This document shows, piece by piece, positions 47,195 to 55,899 of a stretch of 64,000 nt of DNA. Each line of letters opens with the position of its first letter. Position 1 is the first letter of the stretch. The stretch is taken from NCBI RefSeq assembly GCF_025263485.1, contig NZ_CP079863.1:1922001-1986000 (forward strand). The letters are read 5' to 3'. Origin of the DNA: Mycobacterium sp. SMC-2. GTDB taxonomy: Bacteria; Actinomycetota; Actinomycetes; Mycobacteriales; Mycobacteriaceae. The notes under the pieces were generated by a model. That model was given only the letters and a program-made list of their open reading frames with translations, was not told the DNA's origin and searched no databases. Position numbers and translations under genes: made by a program.

Positions 47195-48253
47195 GTGCAG
47201 GTGTTCGCCGGATCGCACGTGTCGCACTGGGACTTCCCGCGCAGCATGGCCAGCGTCGCGTTGATGGCCGAGTTCGGTTGCGAGAACGGGCTTGCCGTGG
47301 CGGACGTGCTCGCGGGGACCGGCCTGTCGGAGGCCGACCTGCGCGATCCCAACCGGATGATCGTCGGGCGCCAGGAGCTGGCGGTCGTGACGAACCTGGT
47401 CAACCTGCTGGGCGACCCCGCCGACCTCGGGGTGCGGGTGGGCGGCAGCTATCACGTCGGGTCGCTGGGCATCTTCGGTTTCGCCTGCCTGACCAGTTCG
47501 ACGCTGGGCGATGCGGTCCGGTTCGCGGCCCGGTTCTACGAGCTGAGCTACGGGTTCTGCCTGCCGAGCGTCACGGTGGAGGGGCCGGAGGCGGCGATGC
47601 GGCTCGACCTGCCCGACCTGACCGGTCCGGTGGCGGAGTTTCTGGTGCGACGCGACCTGGCGGCCATCGCCCGGGTCATGGCCGAGCTGCTGGGCCGTCC
47701 CGTGCCGTTCACCTCGATCGAGTTCACGGGCCCGGCGCCGTCGTCGGACGCCTTGGCATGCAAGGCATTCGGCGTGACTCCTCGCTACGACGCGCCGGCC
47801 AACGTGGCGCGCTGGCCGGCCGCCCTGCTCGACGACCCGCTTCCCCATTCCAGCGAGATCAGCGTGGCCATGTGCGAGCAACAGTGCCGCGCCCTGTTGG
47901 AACGCCGCCGGCAGCGGACCGGTGTCGCCCGGCGAGTCCGTGAGCGACTGGCGTCGATCGACGGCGAGCCGCACACGATCGCGGCGGTCGCCCGGCACTT
48001 GGCGATGAGCGAGCGGACGCTGCGGCGGCGGCTGGCCGAGGAGGGCACGACCTTTCGCGACCTGGTCGACGAGGTGCACCGGGTGCTCGCCGAGGAGTTG
48101 TTGGCAACGGGCGCCCTGTCGGTGGAGGACGTCGCGCTGCGGCTGGGCTACGCCGAGGCGACGAGCTTCATCGCCGCGTTCAAGCGGTGGACGGGCACGA
48201 CTCCGGCGCGCTATCAGCGTTCGGTCGCGCCCCGCGCCCGGAGGGCCGTCTGA
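47195..48253 (+). CDS. AraC-family transcriptional regulator
   Basis: 352 residues from a GTG at 47195. The N-terminal arabinose-binding-like domain (PF12625; FPRSMASVALMAEFG to about 195) is typical of the OruR/ArgR-like subgroup. The C-terminal AraC double helix-turn-helix (about 250-345) includes IAAVARHLAMSERTLRRRLAEEGTTFRDLVDEVH and DVALRLGYAEATSFIAAFKRWTGTTPARY. It stands 76 bases before a flavin monooxygenase on the same strand, the usual partner of such regulators. The inducer is unknown. First gene of a block absent from this place in M. tuberculosis. Confidence 0.88.
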   Translation: MQVFAGSHVSHWDFPRSMASVALMAEFGCENGLAVADVLAGTGLSEADLRDPNRMIVGRQELAVVTNLVNLLGDPADLGVRVGGSYHVGSLGIFGFACLTSSTLGDAVRFAARFYELSYGFCLPSVTVEGPEAAMRLDLPDLTGPVAEFLVRRDLAAIARVMAELLGRPVPFTSIEFTGPAPSSDALACKAFGVTPRYDAPANVARWPAALLDDPLPHSSEISVAMCEQQCRALLERRRQRTGVARRVRERLASIDGEPHTIAAVARHLAMSERTLRRRLAEEGTTFRDLVDEVHRVLAEELLATGALSVEDVALRLGYAEATSFIAAFKRWTGTTPARYQRSVAPRARRAV

Positions 48254-48329
48254 GGCGTGGCCGGAATCATGGATTTGCCGACCGCAATCGGCTGCCGCTG
48301 ACGTGCCCTGCGCTCCTACCGTGTGAATC

Positions 48330-49820
48330 ATGACTTCGACTCGTCCCCGCGTGTTGGTGATCGGCGCCGGCTTCGGTGGCCTCGCCGCCGCGTACGAACT
48401 CTTCCGGGACGGTCTCGCCGACGTGACGGTGCTGGAGAAGGCCGAGGACATCGGCGGCGTCTGGCGGGAGAACACCTACCCCGGCGCCGCCTGCGACGTC
48501 CCGTCGAACCTGTACTCCTACTCCTACGCCCGCAAGACCGACTGGGGGCGCCGCTACGCCGAGCAGTCCGACATCCTCGGCTATATCCACGACACCGCCG
48601 ACCGGTTCGGCCTGCGGCAGCTGGTGCGCACCGGGGTGGAGGTCACCTCGGCCTGCTACGACGACGGCACCGCGACCTGGCGGGTACAGACCGCCCGCGG
48701 CGAAACCTTCGAGGCCGACGTCCTGGTGCCCGCAGTGGGCCAGCTGTCGCGGCCGGCGCTCCCGAACATCCCCGGACTCGAGAGGTTCGCGGGCCCCTCG
48801 TTTCATTCGGCGCAGTGGCGCCACGACGTCGACCTGGCCGGCAAGCGCGTCGCGGTCCTCGGCACCGGCGCGTCGGCGATCCAGTTCGTCCCGCGCATTC
48901 GCCGAATCGCTGGGCATGTCACCGTGTTTCAGCGCTCCGCGCCGTACGTGATCCCGAAGCCGGACCGCGCCTACACCGACGCGCATCACGCCGCGTTCGG
49001 CAAGGTGCCCGGGTTCGCCGCCGCCATGCGAGGGGTGATCTGGGGGATCTCGGAGTTTTTCGGGCTCGCGCTGACCAAGTTCGCCCCGCTCGCCCGGCTG
49101 CTGGGCGTGCTGGCGTCGGCAAACCTCAAGTGGCACATCAAAGATCCGGTGCTGCGGGCGAAGCTGACTCCCGATTACCCGATCGGCTGCAAGCGCGTGC
49201 TGTTCAGCAACGACTGGTATCCGGCGCTGGCCAGCGACAACGTCGACGTCGAGACCGAGGCGATCACCGAGGTGACGACGACCGGCGTGCGCACCGCCGA
49301 CGGCCGGCTGCATGAGGTGGACGTCATCATCTACGGCACCGGGTTCAAGGCCACCGAATTTCTTGCCCCGATGACGATCACCGGCCGCCACGGACAGGAC
49401 CTGCGCGCCGAGTGGGCCGGCGGGGCCCACGCCCATCTCGGCATGGCCGTGCCCGGTTTCCCGAACATGTTCCTGATCTACGGCCCGAACACCAATCTCG
49501 GCAGCAGCTCGATCATCCTGATGATGGAGCAGCAGGCGCGCTACATCCGCCAGATCACCGAGGAGCTCGCGCGCGGGGGCGTGGCCCGCGCGTTCGAGGT
49601 CCGGCGCGCCGTGGAGCAGGCCTACGACTCGGAGGTGCAGTCCCGGTTGGACGCCGGGGTGTGGACCGCCTGCGACTCCTGGTATCGCACCGCCTCGGGC
49701 CGGGTCACCACCAACTGGCCGGGCCTGGTGCACGAATACCAGCACCGCACAAGGACAGTGGCGCTCGCCGACTACGAGCAAGTCCTGCCCGAGCGCGCGG
49801 CGAAGAAGGTCGGCGCCTGA
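48330..49820 (+). CDS. Baeyer-Villiger-type flavin monooxygenase
   Basis: 496 residues. N-terminal FAD motif VLVIGAGFGGLAAAYEL, the BVMO fingerprint FAGPSFHSAQWRHD (FxGxxxHxxxW[P/D]) and the second Rossmann motif VAVLGTGASAIQFVP for NADPH. The sequence RENTYPGAACDVPSNLYSYS is the group I consensus. BVMOs insert oxygen next to ketone carbonyls; mycobacteria carry many, including EthA-like enzymes. The substrate cannot be predicted. The AraC gene upstream probably controls it. Confidence 0.92.
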   Translation: MTSTRPRVLVIGAGFGGLAAAYELFRDGLADVTVLEKAEDIGGVWRENTYPGAACDVPSNLYSYSYARKTDWGRRYAEQSDILGYIHDTADRFGLRQLVRTGVEVTSACYDDGTATWRVQTARGETFEADVLVPAVGQLSRPALPNIPGLERFAGPSFHSAQWRHDVDLAGKRVAVLGTGASAIQFVPRIRRIAGHVTVFQRSAPYVIPKPDRAYTDAHHAAFGKVPGFAAAMRGVIWGISEFFGLALTKFAPLARLLGVLASANLKWHIKDPVLRAKLTPDYPIGCKRVLFSNDWYPALASDNVDVETEAITEVTTTGVRTADGRLHEVDVIIYGTGFKATEFLAPMTITGRHGQDLRAEWAGGAHAHLGMAVPGFPNMFLIYGPNTNLGSSSIILMMEQQARYIRQITEELARGGVARAFEVRRAVEQAYDSEVQSRLDAGVWTACDSWYRTASGRVTTNWPGLVHEYQHRTRTVALADYEQVLPERAAKKVGA

Positions 49821-49852
49821 CCGGTTCGGCGGCGGGGACTACGCTCAAAAAC

Positions 49853-50389
49853 ATGCTCGCAGCGTTTGGATTCGAAACCATGGGGGTGGTCGTTGGGGAC
49901 ATGTTCTTCGTCGACCCGCGCCCGCTCGAAGGTCAGGAAACCCCGGAACGGGGAGTCAGGCTGGAATTGCGCCTCGTCGACCGGGGCGAGCCGCAGGGGT
50001 CGATCTACGCCGGCGTCCCGATCGCCTTCAACCGCCCGGTGTGGCGGGTGGATCTCTTCGGCTCCACCGAGAGCCCGCCGGGCACGCTGGACCGGGCCCA
50101 TCACCACCCGCGTTTCGACGGCTGGGAACCGGGACGCCGGAACTTCGTGCCCGAGCTGTCCGCCGATCCGGTCGCCTGGCTGGCCGATCAGCTGGCCGAC
50201 CCGGCCACCGTGCTGGCGCGGGCGGGCGTCGACCCCGACGAGGTTCCCGAAGCCGATAAGGCCGGCCTGGCCGCGGCCGCGCCGGAGATCGTCGCCACGG
50301 TGAAACGGATGCTCGACGGCGTGCGCGACGGGGAATTGGCCCCGGCGTCCGCCGAGCCGGTGGCGGCCGCCCGCACCGGCTGGCTCTAG
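49853..50389 (+). CDS. Conserved hypothetical protein
   Basis: 178 residues from the ATG at 49853; an internal ATG at 49880 (MGVVVGDMFFVDPRP) is a possible alternative. The first 90 residues are beta-rich (GVRLELRLVDRG, WRVDLFGS), with HHHPRFDGWEPGRR in the middle. The last 70 are alpha-helical (ADKAGLAAAAPEIVATVKRML). No family recognised. It follows the BVMO by 32 bases and its stop overlaps that of a short convergent ORF. Confidence 0.7.
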   Translation: MLAAFGFETMGVVVGDMFFVDPRPLEGQETPERGVRLELRLVDRGEPQGSIYAGVPIAFNRPVWRVDLFGSTESPPGTLDRAHHHPRFDGWEPGRRNFVPELSADPVAWLADQLADPATVLARAGVDPDEVPEADKAGLAAAAPEIVATVKRMLDGVRDGELAPASAEPVAAARTGWL

Positions 50390-50520
50390 CCAGTCACCGC
50401 GATCTCGTCGATCGGGACGGGCCGCTCGCCGATGTCGGCGAGCAATGCGGCGAGCAGCTCGTCGTAGCTCTTGGCGCTGTCGTAGCGCACCAGCCCGATC
50501 GCTCGAATACGAAAGTCCAT
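50386..50520 (-). CDS. Short ORF resembling the N-terminus of a DUF302-like protein (possibly truncated)
   Basis: 44 residues from the ATG at 50520: MDFRIRAIGLVRYDSAKSYD, then ELLAALLADIGERPVPIDEI and AVTG. GAGAAG lies about 7 bases upstream of the ATG. A strand followed by S-x-K/S-Y-D-E-x-x-A-A-L resembles the start of DUF302-type domains, which are at least twice this length. The stop overlaps the convergent neighbour by three bases, so the 3' part may have been lost at a junction. It lies 37 bases downstream of the NmrA-like gene and may be the last gene of that operon. Confidence 0.4.
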   Translation of the reverse strand: MDFRIRAIGLVRYDSAKSYDELLAALLADIGERPVPIDEIAVTG

Positions 50521-50556
50521 GTCTTCTCGTACTTTTCAGGACCGATAGCGCGCGGC

Positions 50557-51645
50557 CTACAACGCCCCTGTCCTCATATCTTCGCCAATCTTCAGGATCG
50601 GCGTCGCGTTGCCCGGTTGAACCCTCTCCCAAAGGCCGCCCTTCCCCAGCGCTTTCCCTAACCGGTCCTCCCTCCGGAACCACTCCTGCGCAGTCCTGAT
50701 CCGATTCGGGTGAATCTCATCGAGCAGCTCGTAATCGCGTTTGACGACCCCGTACTTCCACAGATTCCAGAATCCCGTGAAGTTGTCGCGGACGTTCATG
50801 GTGCTCTTGTCGTTTGGGTCCGCGTTGTACCCGGCCGGCATGTCCGCGATTCGACTGAGGGGACCGTCGCGCCAGTAGATGTCCAGATCGGTGTCGATGT
50901 AGCGTGCCGGATGTCCGGTGACCTTCTCAAACGCCGCGGCAAGATCCGCATAGGCGATATGGTCGATAGCGACTTCGAGATTGATGCCGTTCGCGCGCTC
51001 GGGATGGTCGAAAAGCCAACGGACATAATATCCGCAATCATCAAGAGCCACATGGGGCACAGCTCCCGCACCGAGCGGGACCCGCCACGTCAAGACGCCG
51101 TCTTCGACGGTAGGCGACATGGGTGTCCCGGGTGAGATCACCATCTCGATGTAGGGGCCCGACGTGAAGACCGCGGCTCCCATCCGATCACCATTGGCTT
51201 GATTCTGGAACAGGATCCACTCACCCACCCGGCCCTTGCCGTCATAATGGCCGGTGCGGAATCGAGAGTCATATCCTGACTTTTTGAGCCCGTAGTCGAG
51301 GTTTCCATAGACGAAGAATTTGATTCCTTCTTCGATGGCTATCTCGTAACTGCGGATGGCCCAATACATCTCGGATTTCTCACCGCTGTTGAACCCGTCA
51401 ATATTGACGAATGCCGCGTCACAACCGCGGAATCCTTCCCGCAGGGTCGCTTCGTCGGCGAACGAGCCTTCCAGCACGGAGACATTCTCGAGGGCGAGGA
51501 GGTCCTTGGCTCGTCGGGAGGCGGAATCGCGGCTGAGGAATCGAACGGAATACTTCTTGTCGGCGACAAGGGCACGGATGACGGGAATGCCTTGGGCTCC
51601 GGTGCCACCGATGACGAATATTTTCGAGATCGTGTGAGACGACAT
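50557..51645 (-). CDS. NmrA-like NAD(P)-binding protein
   Basis: 362 residues. Rossmann motif IFVIGGTGAQGIPVIRAL at the N-terminus, SVRFLSRDSASRRAKDL and CDAAFVNIDGF follow the atypical-SDR NmrA pattern. There is no Tyr-x3-Lys catalytic pair, so it may be a redox sensor or an atypical isomerase/reductase. Codon use is less GC-biased than in neighbouring genes (many A/T third positions), suggesting recent acquisition. It is 19 bases downstream of the thiolase gene and so in its operon. RBS GGAGG lies 7-11 bases before the ATG. Confidence 0.85.
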   Translation of the reverse strand: MSSHTISKIFVIGGTGAQGIPVIRALVADKKYSVRFLSRDSASRRAKDLLALENVSVLEGSFADEATLREGFRGCDAAFVNIDGFNSGEKSEMYWAIRSYEIAIEEGIKFFVYGNLDYGLKKSGYDSRFRTGHYDGKGRVGEWILFQNQANGDRMGAAVFTSGPYIEMVISPGTPMSPTVEDGVLTWRVPLGAGAVPHVALDDCGYYVRWLFDHPERANGINLEVAIDHIAYADLAAAFEKVTGHPARYIDTDLDIYWRDGPLSRIADMPAGYNADPNDKSTMNVRDNFTGFWNLWKYGVVKRDYELLDEIHPNRIRTAQEWFRREDRLGKALGKGGLWERVQPGNATPILKIGEDMRTGAL

Positions 51646-51664
51646 TGTCTATGCCTCCTGCTCG

Positions 51665-52840
51665 CTAGCCCAACCGCTCGATGATGGTCGCGTTGGCCAT
51701 GCCGCCGCCCTCGCACATCGTCTGCAGCCCGTACCGCCCGCCACGCTGCTCGAGCGCGTTGACCAGCGTGGCCATGATGCGGGCGCCGCTGGCGCCCAAC
51801 GGGTGACCGATCGCAATGGCGCCGCCGTTGACGTTGGTCTTGGCCAGATCGGCTCCGGTGTCCTTGGCCCACGCCAGGACGACGGGCGCGAACGCCTCGT
51901 TGACCTCGAACAGGTCGATGTCGGCCAGCGTCAGCCCGGCGCGCCGCAGCACCTTTTCGGTGGCCGGGATGACCCCGGTCAGCATGTAGAGCGGGTCCGA
52001 ACCCACCGCGGTCGTGGTGTGGATGCGGGCCAGCGGGCGCAGGCCGAGGTTCTTGGCGGTCTCGCTGGTGGTGATCAACACGGCGGCGCTGCCGTCGGAG
52101 AGCGGTGAGGAGTTGCCCGCGGTGATCGACCAATTGATCTGCGGGAAACGGGCTTTCATCGCTTCGCTGTAGAACGCGGGCTGCAGCCCGGCCAGCGTCT
52201 CGACCGTGGTGCCGGGCCGGATGAACTCGTCGGTGGCCAGCCCGGCGATCGGGATCAGCTCGTTGTCGAACAGCCCGTCCTTGGTGGCGCGGGCGGCCTT
52301 GTCGTGGCTGCCGGCCGAGAACTCGTCGAGCTGGGTGCGCGAGAGGCCCCACTTCGCGGCGATGAGTTCGGCGCTGATGCCTTGCGGCACCAGGCCTTCG
52401 GGATAGCGCCGCGTCATGTCCTGGCCGAAGGGGTTACTGCCCGGCAGCACCGAGGTTCCCATCGGGACACGGCCCATCGATTCCACACCGGCGGCGATGA
52501 CGAGGTCGTAGGCGCCGGCGAGCACCCCCTGGGCGGCGAAGCTGATGGCCTGCTGGCTGCTGCCGCACTGCCGGTCGATCGTGACGCCGGGAACCGACTC
52601 GGGGAATCCGGCGCCCAGCAGCGCGTTGCGGGCGATGTTGACCGCCTGGTCGCCGACCTGGGCGACGGCGCCGGCGATGACGTCGTCGATGTGCGCCGGG
52701 TCGACGCCGGTGCGCGCCACCAGTTCACGCAGGCTGTGCGCCAGCAGGTCGGCGGGCAGCACGCCGTGCAGAGCGCCGCTGGGCTTGCCCTTGCCGATGG
52801 GGGTGCGGACGGCTCCGACGATGACGGCATCGCGGTTCAT
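51665..52840 (-). CDS. Acetyl-CoA acetyltransferase / 3-ketoacyl-CoA thiolase
   Basis: 391 residues. Thiolase fold with nucleophilic Cys in IDRQCGSSQQA, the NEAFAPVVLAW motif, [16 protein letters not shown] (catalytic His) and the second Cys in TMCEGGGMANA. Cytosolic, homotetrameric; either degradative or biosynthetic by sequence, with a likely place in ketone or fatty/steroid side-chain oxidation given the nearby Baeyer-Villiger enzyme. Transcribed away from the HxlR-type regulator, with an 88-base divergent spacer. Confidence 0.92.
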   Translation of the reverse strand: MNRDAVIVGAVRTPIGKGKPSGALHGVLPADLLAHSLRELVARTGVDPAHIDDVIAGAVAQVGDQAVNIARNALLGAGFPESVPGVTIDRQCGSSQQAISFAAQGVLAGAYDLVIAAGVESMGRVPMGTSVLPGSNPFGQDMTRRYPEGLVPQGISAELIAAKWGLSRTQLDEFSAGSHDKAARATKDGLFDNELIPIAGLATDEFIRPGTTVETLAGLQPAFYSEAMKARFPQINWSITAGNSSPLSDGSAAVLITTSETAKNLGLRPLARIHTTTAVGSDPLYMLTGVIPATEKVLRRAGLTLADIDLFEVNEAFAPVVLAWAKDTGADLAKTNVNGGAIAIGHPLGASGARIMATLVNALEQRGGRYGLQTMCEGGGMANATIIERLG

Positions 52841-52871
52841 GGCTTCTCCTCGCCTCTGAGTACATATCTCT

Positions 52872-52895
52872 ATACCCAGCTAAACACCTAGGTAT
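52872..52895. promoter_or_regulatory. Candidate operator between thiolase and HxlR regulator genes
   Basis: In the AT-rich divergent spacer, ATACC (52872-52876) faces GGTAT (52891-52895), and a perfect ACCTAGGT palindrome occupies 52886-52893. It is a natural place for the adjacent HxlR protein to control both directions. Confidence 0.4.
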
Positions 52896-52928
52896 GCTTA
52901 ATGCAACCCAGATGGGGAGGTGATGTGC

Positions 52929-53402
52929 GTGACACTGCTGCAGGGACCGCTCGCCGACCGCGACGCGTGGTCGGCCGTGGGCGAGTGCGCGATCGAGAAA
53001 ACGATGGCGCTGGTGGGCACCAAATCCGCGATGCTGATCATGCGCGAGGCGTACTACGGCACCACGCGCTTCGATGACTTCGCCCGCCGGGTGGGTATCA
53101 CCAAGGCCGCCACCTCGGCCCGGCTGTCCGAGCTCGTCGAGCTGGGGCTGCTGAAGCGGCAGCCGTACCACGAGCCGGGGCAGCGCCGCCGTGAGGAATA
53201 CGTGCTCACCGAGGCCGGCCTCGACTTCATGCCGGTGGTGTGGGCGATGTTCGAGTGGGGCCGGCGCCACCTGCCCGGCCGTCACCGCCTCCGCCTGACC
53301 CATCTCGGGTGCGGCGCCGACGCCGAGGTCCAAATACGTTGCACGCGAGGGCATAAGGTACCGCCCGCCGAGCTCGGCATGCGGCTGGCTAAGCCTGGTT
53401 GA
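52929..53402 (+). CDS. HxlR-family transcriptional regulator
   Basis: 157 residues from a GTG at 52929, chosen because GGGGAGG (52914-52920) is spaced 8 bases from it; GTG 52920 and ATG 52923 are too close to that site. Winged helix of the HxlR type: CAIEKTMALVGTKSAMLIMREAYYGTTRFDDFARRVGITKAATSARLSELVELGLL. The C-terminal segment CGADAEVQIRCTRGHKV carries two Cys that could be redox- or metal-responsive. Divergent from the thiolase/NmrA operon. Its last codons are part of a 17-bp direct repeat (53390-53406). Confidence 0.88.
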   Translation: MTLLQGPLADRDAWSAVGECAIEKTMALVGTKSAMLIMREAYYGTTRFDDFARRVGITKAATSARLSELVELGLLKRQPYHEPGQRRREEYVLTEAGLDFMPVVWAMFEWGRRHLPGRHRLRLTHLGCGADAEVQIRCTRGHKVPPAELGMRLAKPG

Positions 53403-53502
53403 GCGCCCGGCTCGCCCCGAGCGACCGCAAGTGTACGCCTGGCACGGCGTGTTGCTGTACAGACACGGACGCTCGGCGGGGAAGTTAAGCCTGGTTGAGC
53501 GC
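53390..53502. repeat. 17-bp direct repeats flanking a 79-bp palindromic segment
   Basis: TAAGCCTGGTTGAGCGC occurs at 53390-53406 (end of the HxlR gene) and at 53486-53502 (end of rsgA, on its antisense strand). Between them, 53407-53485 contains inverted tracts (CCGAGCG with CGCTCGG; GTGTAC with GTACAGAC-type). The arrangement resembles a small palindromic insertion with a target duplication, or a recombination junction at the edge of the accessory block. Confidence 0.55.
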
Positions 53503-54465
53503 GGCCAGCAGCCGGCGGGCCGCGGCCACGCGGCGGACGGCGGGGCCGGACAACGTGTCCAGCGCGCATTCGGGGTCGGCCGGTGGGCCCATGTGCCCGC
53601 AGCCGCGCGGGCAGTCCTCGATCGCCTCGGCCAGGTCCGAGAAGGCCATCAGCACGTCATCGGGCTCGATGTGCGCCAATCCGAACGAGCGGATTCCCGG
53701 GGTGTCGATCACCCAGCCGGATCCTTCCAATGGGAGCGCCACCGATTGGGTCGAGGTGTGCCGCCCCCTGCCGATCTCCGTCACCTCGCCGACGGCCCGA
53801 TCCGCCTCGGGCACAAGGCGATTCACCAGTGTTGATTTGCCGACGCCGGAATGCCCGAGCAGCACGGTGATCTTGCCGGCCAACAGGTCGGCCACGGCCA
53901 GCAGGGGATCGTCGACGCCGGCGGCGACCACCGTCAGGTCTAGGTCCACGAAGTGCTCGGCGAACGGTTCCGGCGGGGCGAGGTCGGTCTTGGTCAGGCA
54001 CAGGATCGGGGTCAGTCCGCCGGCATACGCGGCGATCAGCGCCCGGTCGACCAGGCCGGTGCGCGGTGGCGGGTCGGCCAGCGCCACCACGATCAGCAGC
54101 TGATCGGCGTTGGCGACCACCACCCGTTCGGTCGGGTCGGTGTCATCGGCAGTGCGCCGCAACACCGTTCGGCGCTCCGCGCGCCGGACGATGCGGGCCA
54201 GGGTGTCCGGCCGCCCGGACAGGTCGCCGACCACGTCGACCTCGTCGCCGACCACGATCGGGGTGCGGCCCAGTTCGCGCGCCCGCATGGCGGTGACCCG
54301 GCGTCCGGGGTCGCCGCCCAGCACGCATCCCCAGCGGCCCCGGTCGACGCTGACCACCATCGCCGCCTCGGCGTCGGCGTGCTCGGGGCGAGTCTTGGTG
54401 CGCGGTCGCGAGCCCCTGCCGGAGCGGACCTTGACGTCGGACTCGTCGTAATCGCCGGGCCTCAA
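53485..54465 (-). CDS. rsgA: Ribosome small-subunit-dependent GTPase RsgA
   Basis: 326 residues from a TTG at 54465 overlapping the aroA stop. OB-fold N-terminal region, then circularly permuted GTPase motifs in the order G4 (LTKTDL), G1 ([12 protein letters not shown]), G2 region (GRGRHTST) and G3 (DTPGIRSFG), followed by the C-terminal zinc knuckle [16 protein letters not shown]. It acts in late 30S maturation, promoting release of assembly factors on GTP hydrolysis. Downstream in the aroA-rsgA operon. Confidence 0.95.
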   Translation of the reverse strand: MRPGDYDESDVKVRSGRGSRPRTKTRPEHADAEAAMVVSVDRGRWGCVLGGDPGRRVTAMRARELGRTPIVVGDEVDVVGDLSGRPDTLARIVRRAERRTVLRRTADDTDPTERVVVANADQLLIVVALADPPPRTGLVDRALIAAYAGGLTPILCLTKTDLAPPEPFAEHFVDLDLTVVAAGVDDPLLAVADLLAGKITVLLGHSGVGKSTLVNRLVPEADRAVGEVTEIGRGRHTSTQSVALPLEGSGWVIDTPGIRSFGLAHIEPDDVLMAFSDLAEAIEDCPRGCGHMGPPADPECALDTLSGPAVRRVAAARRLLAALNQA

Positions 54466-55799
54466 ATATCGGACTCCGGCTTGATTGTCCGACTCCTCCT
54501 CGGGCCGCTCGCGCGGCCCGCATCGTCATCGGACTCCAGCATCTGCGCCCACAGCTGCGGAAACTCCGGCAGCGTCTTGGAGGTGGAGCCGATGTCGTCC
54601 ACGACGACCCCGGCCACCCGCAGCCCAACGATCGCGCCGGCCATCGCCATCCGGTGGTCGGCATAGGCCCGCCAGACGCCGGGCCGCAGCGGTGTCGCGG
54701 TGATCACCAGGCCGTCGGGCGTCTCGGTGCAGTCGCCGCCGAGGTTGTTGATCTCGGTGCGCAGCGCGGCGAGCCGGTCGGTCTCGTGGCCGCGCAGGTG
54801 GCCGATGCCGGACAGGCGCGACACCGACCCCGGCGTCGCGAGCGCGGCCAGCGCCGCCACCGACGGGGTCAGCTCGCCGACGGCGCGCAGGTCGACATCG
54901 AAACCGTCGTATTCCGCGGACCCCTGCACCTCGAGGTACGAATCACCTCGGGTGACAACGGTATTCAGCTTGGCAAGTACGGCCAAGATGTTCTCGGCCG
55001 GTTGCACGCTGACCGCCGGCCAGCCGGTGATGCGCACCGTTCCGCCGCTGACCACGGCCGCCGCCAGGAAGGGAACGGCGTTGGTCAGATCCGGTTCGAC
55101 CTCCCAGTGCCGGGCCGCGACCGGGCCGGGGCGCACCCGCCAAACGTTGCGAACCGAGTCGTCGACGTCGATCCCGGCCTCGCGCAGCATCACCACCGTC
55201 ATGGCGATGTGCGGCGCCGACGGCAGCGTCGCACCGGTGTGCCGCACGGTCAGTCCCTCCGTGAACGATGCTGCGCACAGCAGCAGCCCGGACACGAATT
55301 GCGACGACGCGGAGGCGTCGATGTCCACGGTGCCGCCGGTGACCGACCCGCTGCCGTGCACCCGGAAGGGCAGGCCGTCACCCTCGATCGGCACGCCCAG
55401 GCCGCGCAGGGCATCCAGCAGCGGTGCGATGGGCCGCGCGCGGGCCTGCTCGTCCCCGTCGAACTCGACCACCGTTTCGGCCAGCGCCGCCAGCGGCGGG
55501 ACGAAGCGCAGCACCGTGCCGGCCAGGCCGCAATCCACGCGCGCCCCGGGGGCGGGGGCGATCCGGCCGCCGACCGTCAGCTCGGACCCGGCGCCGTCGA
55601 CGCGCAGGCCCAGGGTGCGCAGCGCGCCGATCATCAGGTTGGTGTCCCGGCTGCGCAGCGCCCCGCTGATGGTCGGCGTGCCGTGGCCCTGCGCGGCGGC
55701 CAGGGCGGCCAGCACCAGCGCGCGGTTGGTCTGCGACTTCGAGCCCGGAACGGTCACCGTCGCGCGCACCGGTTTCGGCGCGCTGGGGGCCGTCCACAT
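54462..55799 (-). CDS. aroA: 3-phosphoshikimate 1-carboxyvinyltransferase (EPSP synthase)
   Basis: 445 residues from the ATG at 55799; the open frame continues upstream through the SRAP promoter and is not coding there. Motifs [37 protein letters not shown] and [16 protein letters not shown] are intact. Transfers the enolpyruvyl group of PEP to shikimate-3-phosphate, the sixth step of chorismate synthesis. The class-I-like site residues are consistent with a glyphosate-sensitive enzyme. The C-terminal acidic/basic tail is variable. Divergent from the SRAP gene. Confidence 0.96.
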   Translation of the reverse strand: MWTAPSAPKPVRATVTVPGSKSQTNRALVLAALAAAQGHGTPTISGALRSRDTNLMIGALRTLGLRVDGAGSELTVGGRIAPAPGARVDCGLAGTVLRFVPPLAALAETVVEFDGDEQARARPIAPLLDALRGLGVPIEGDGLPFRVHGSGSVTGGTVDIDASASSQFVSGLLLCAASFTEGLTVRHTGATLPSAPHIAMTVVMLREAGIDVDDSVRNVWRVRPGPVAARHWEVEPDLTNAVPFLAAAVVSGGTVRITGWPAVSVQPAENILAVLAKLNTVVTRGDSYLEVQGSAEYDGFDVDLRAVGELTPSVAALAALATPGSVSRLSGIGHLRGHETDRLAALRTEINNLGGDCTETPDGLVITATPLRPGVWRAYADHRMAMAGAIVGLRVAGVVVDDIGSTSKTLPEFPQLWAQMLESDDDAGRASGPRRSRTIKPESDI

Positions 55800-55831
55800 G
55801 CTCACCGGTCCATCATTGCGTGTCGCCGCGT

Positions 55832-55898
55832 TCTGCCACCAATGGGAGTGCGTGGCTCTGCCACCAATGGGAGTGCGTGGCTCTGCCACCATGGAAGG
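55832..55898. repeat. 2.5 tandem copies of a 25-bp repeat between aroA and SRAP genes
   Basis: Copies TCTGCCACCAATGGGAGTGC followed by GTGGC at 55832-55856 and 55857-55881, and a partial, altered third from 55882 reading TCTGCCACCATGGAAGGT up to the SRAP start. The repeats occupy most of the 100-base divergent promoter region. Confidence 0.75.
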
Positions 55899-55899
55899 T

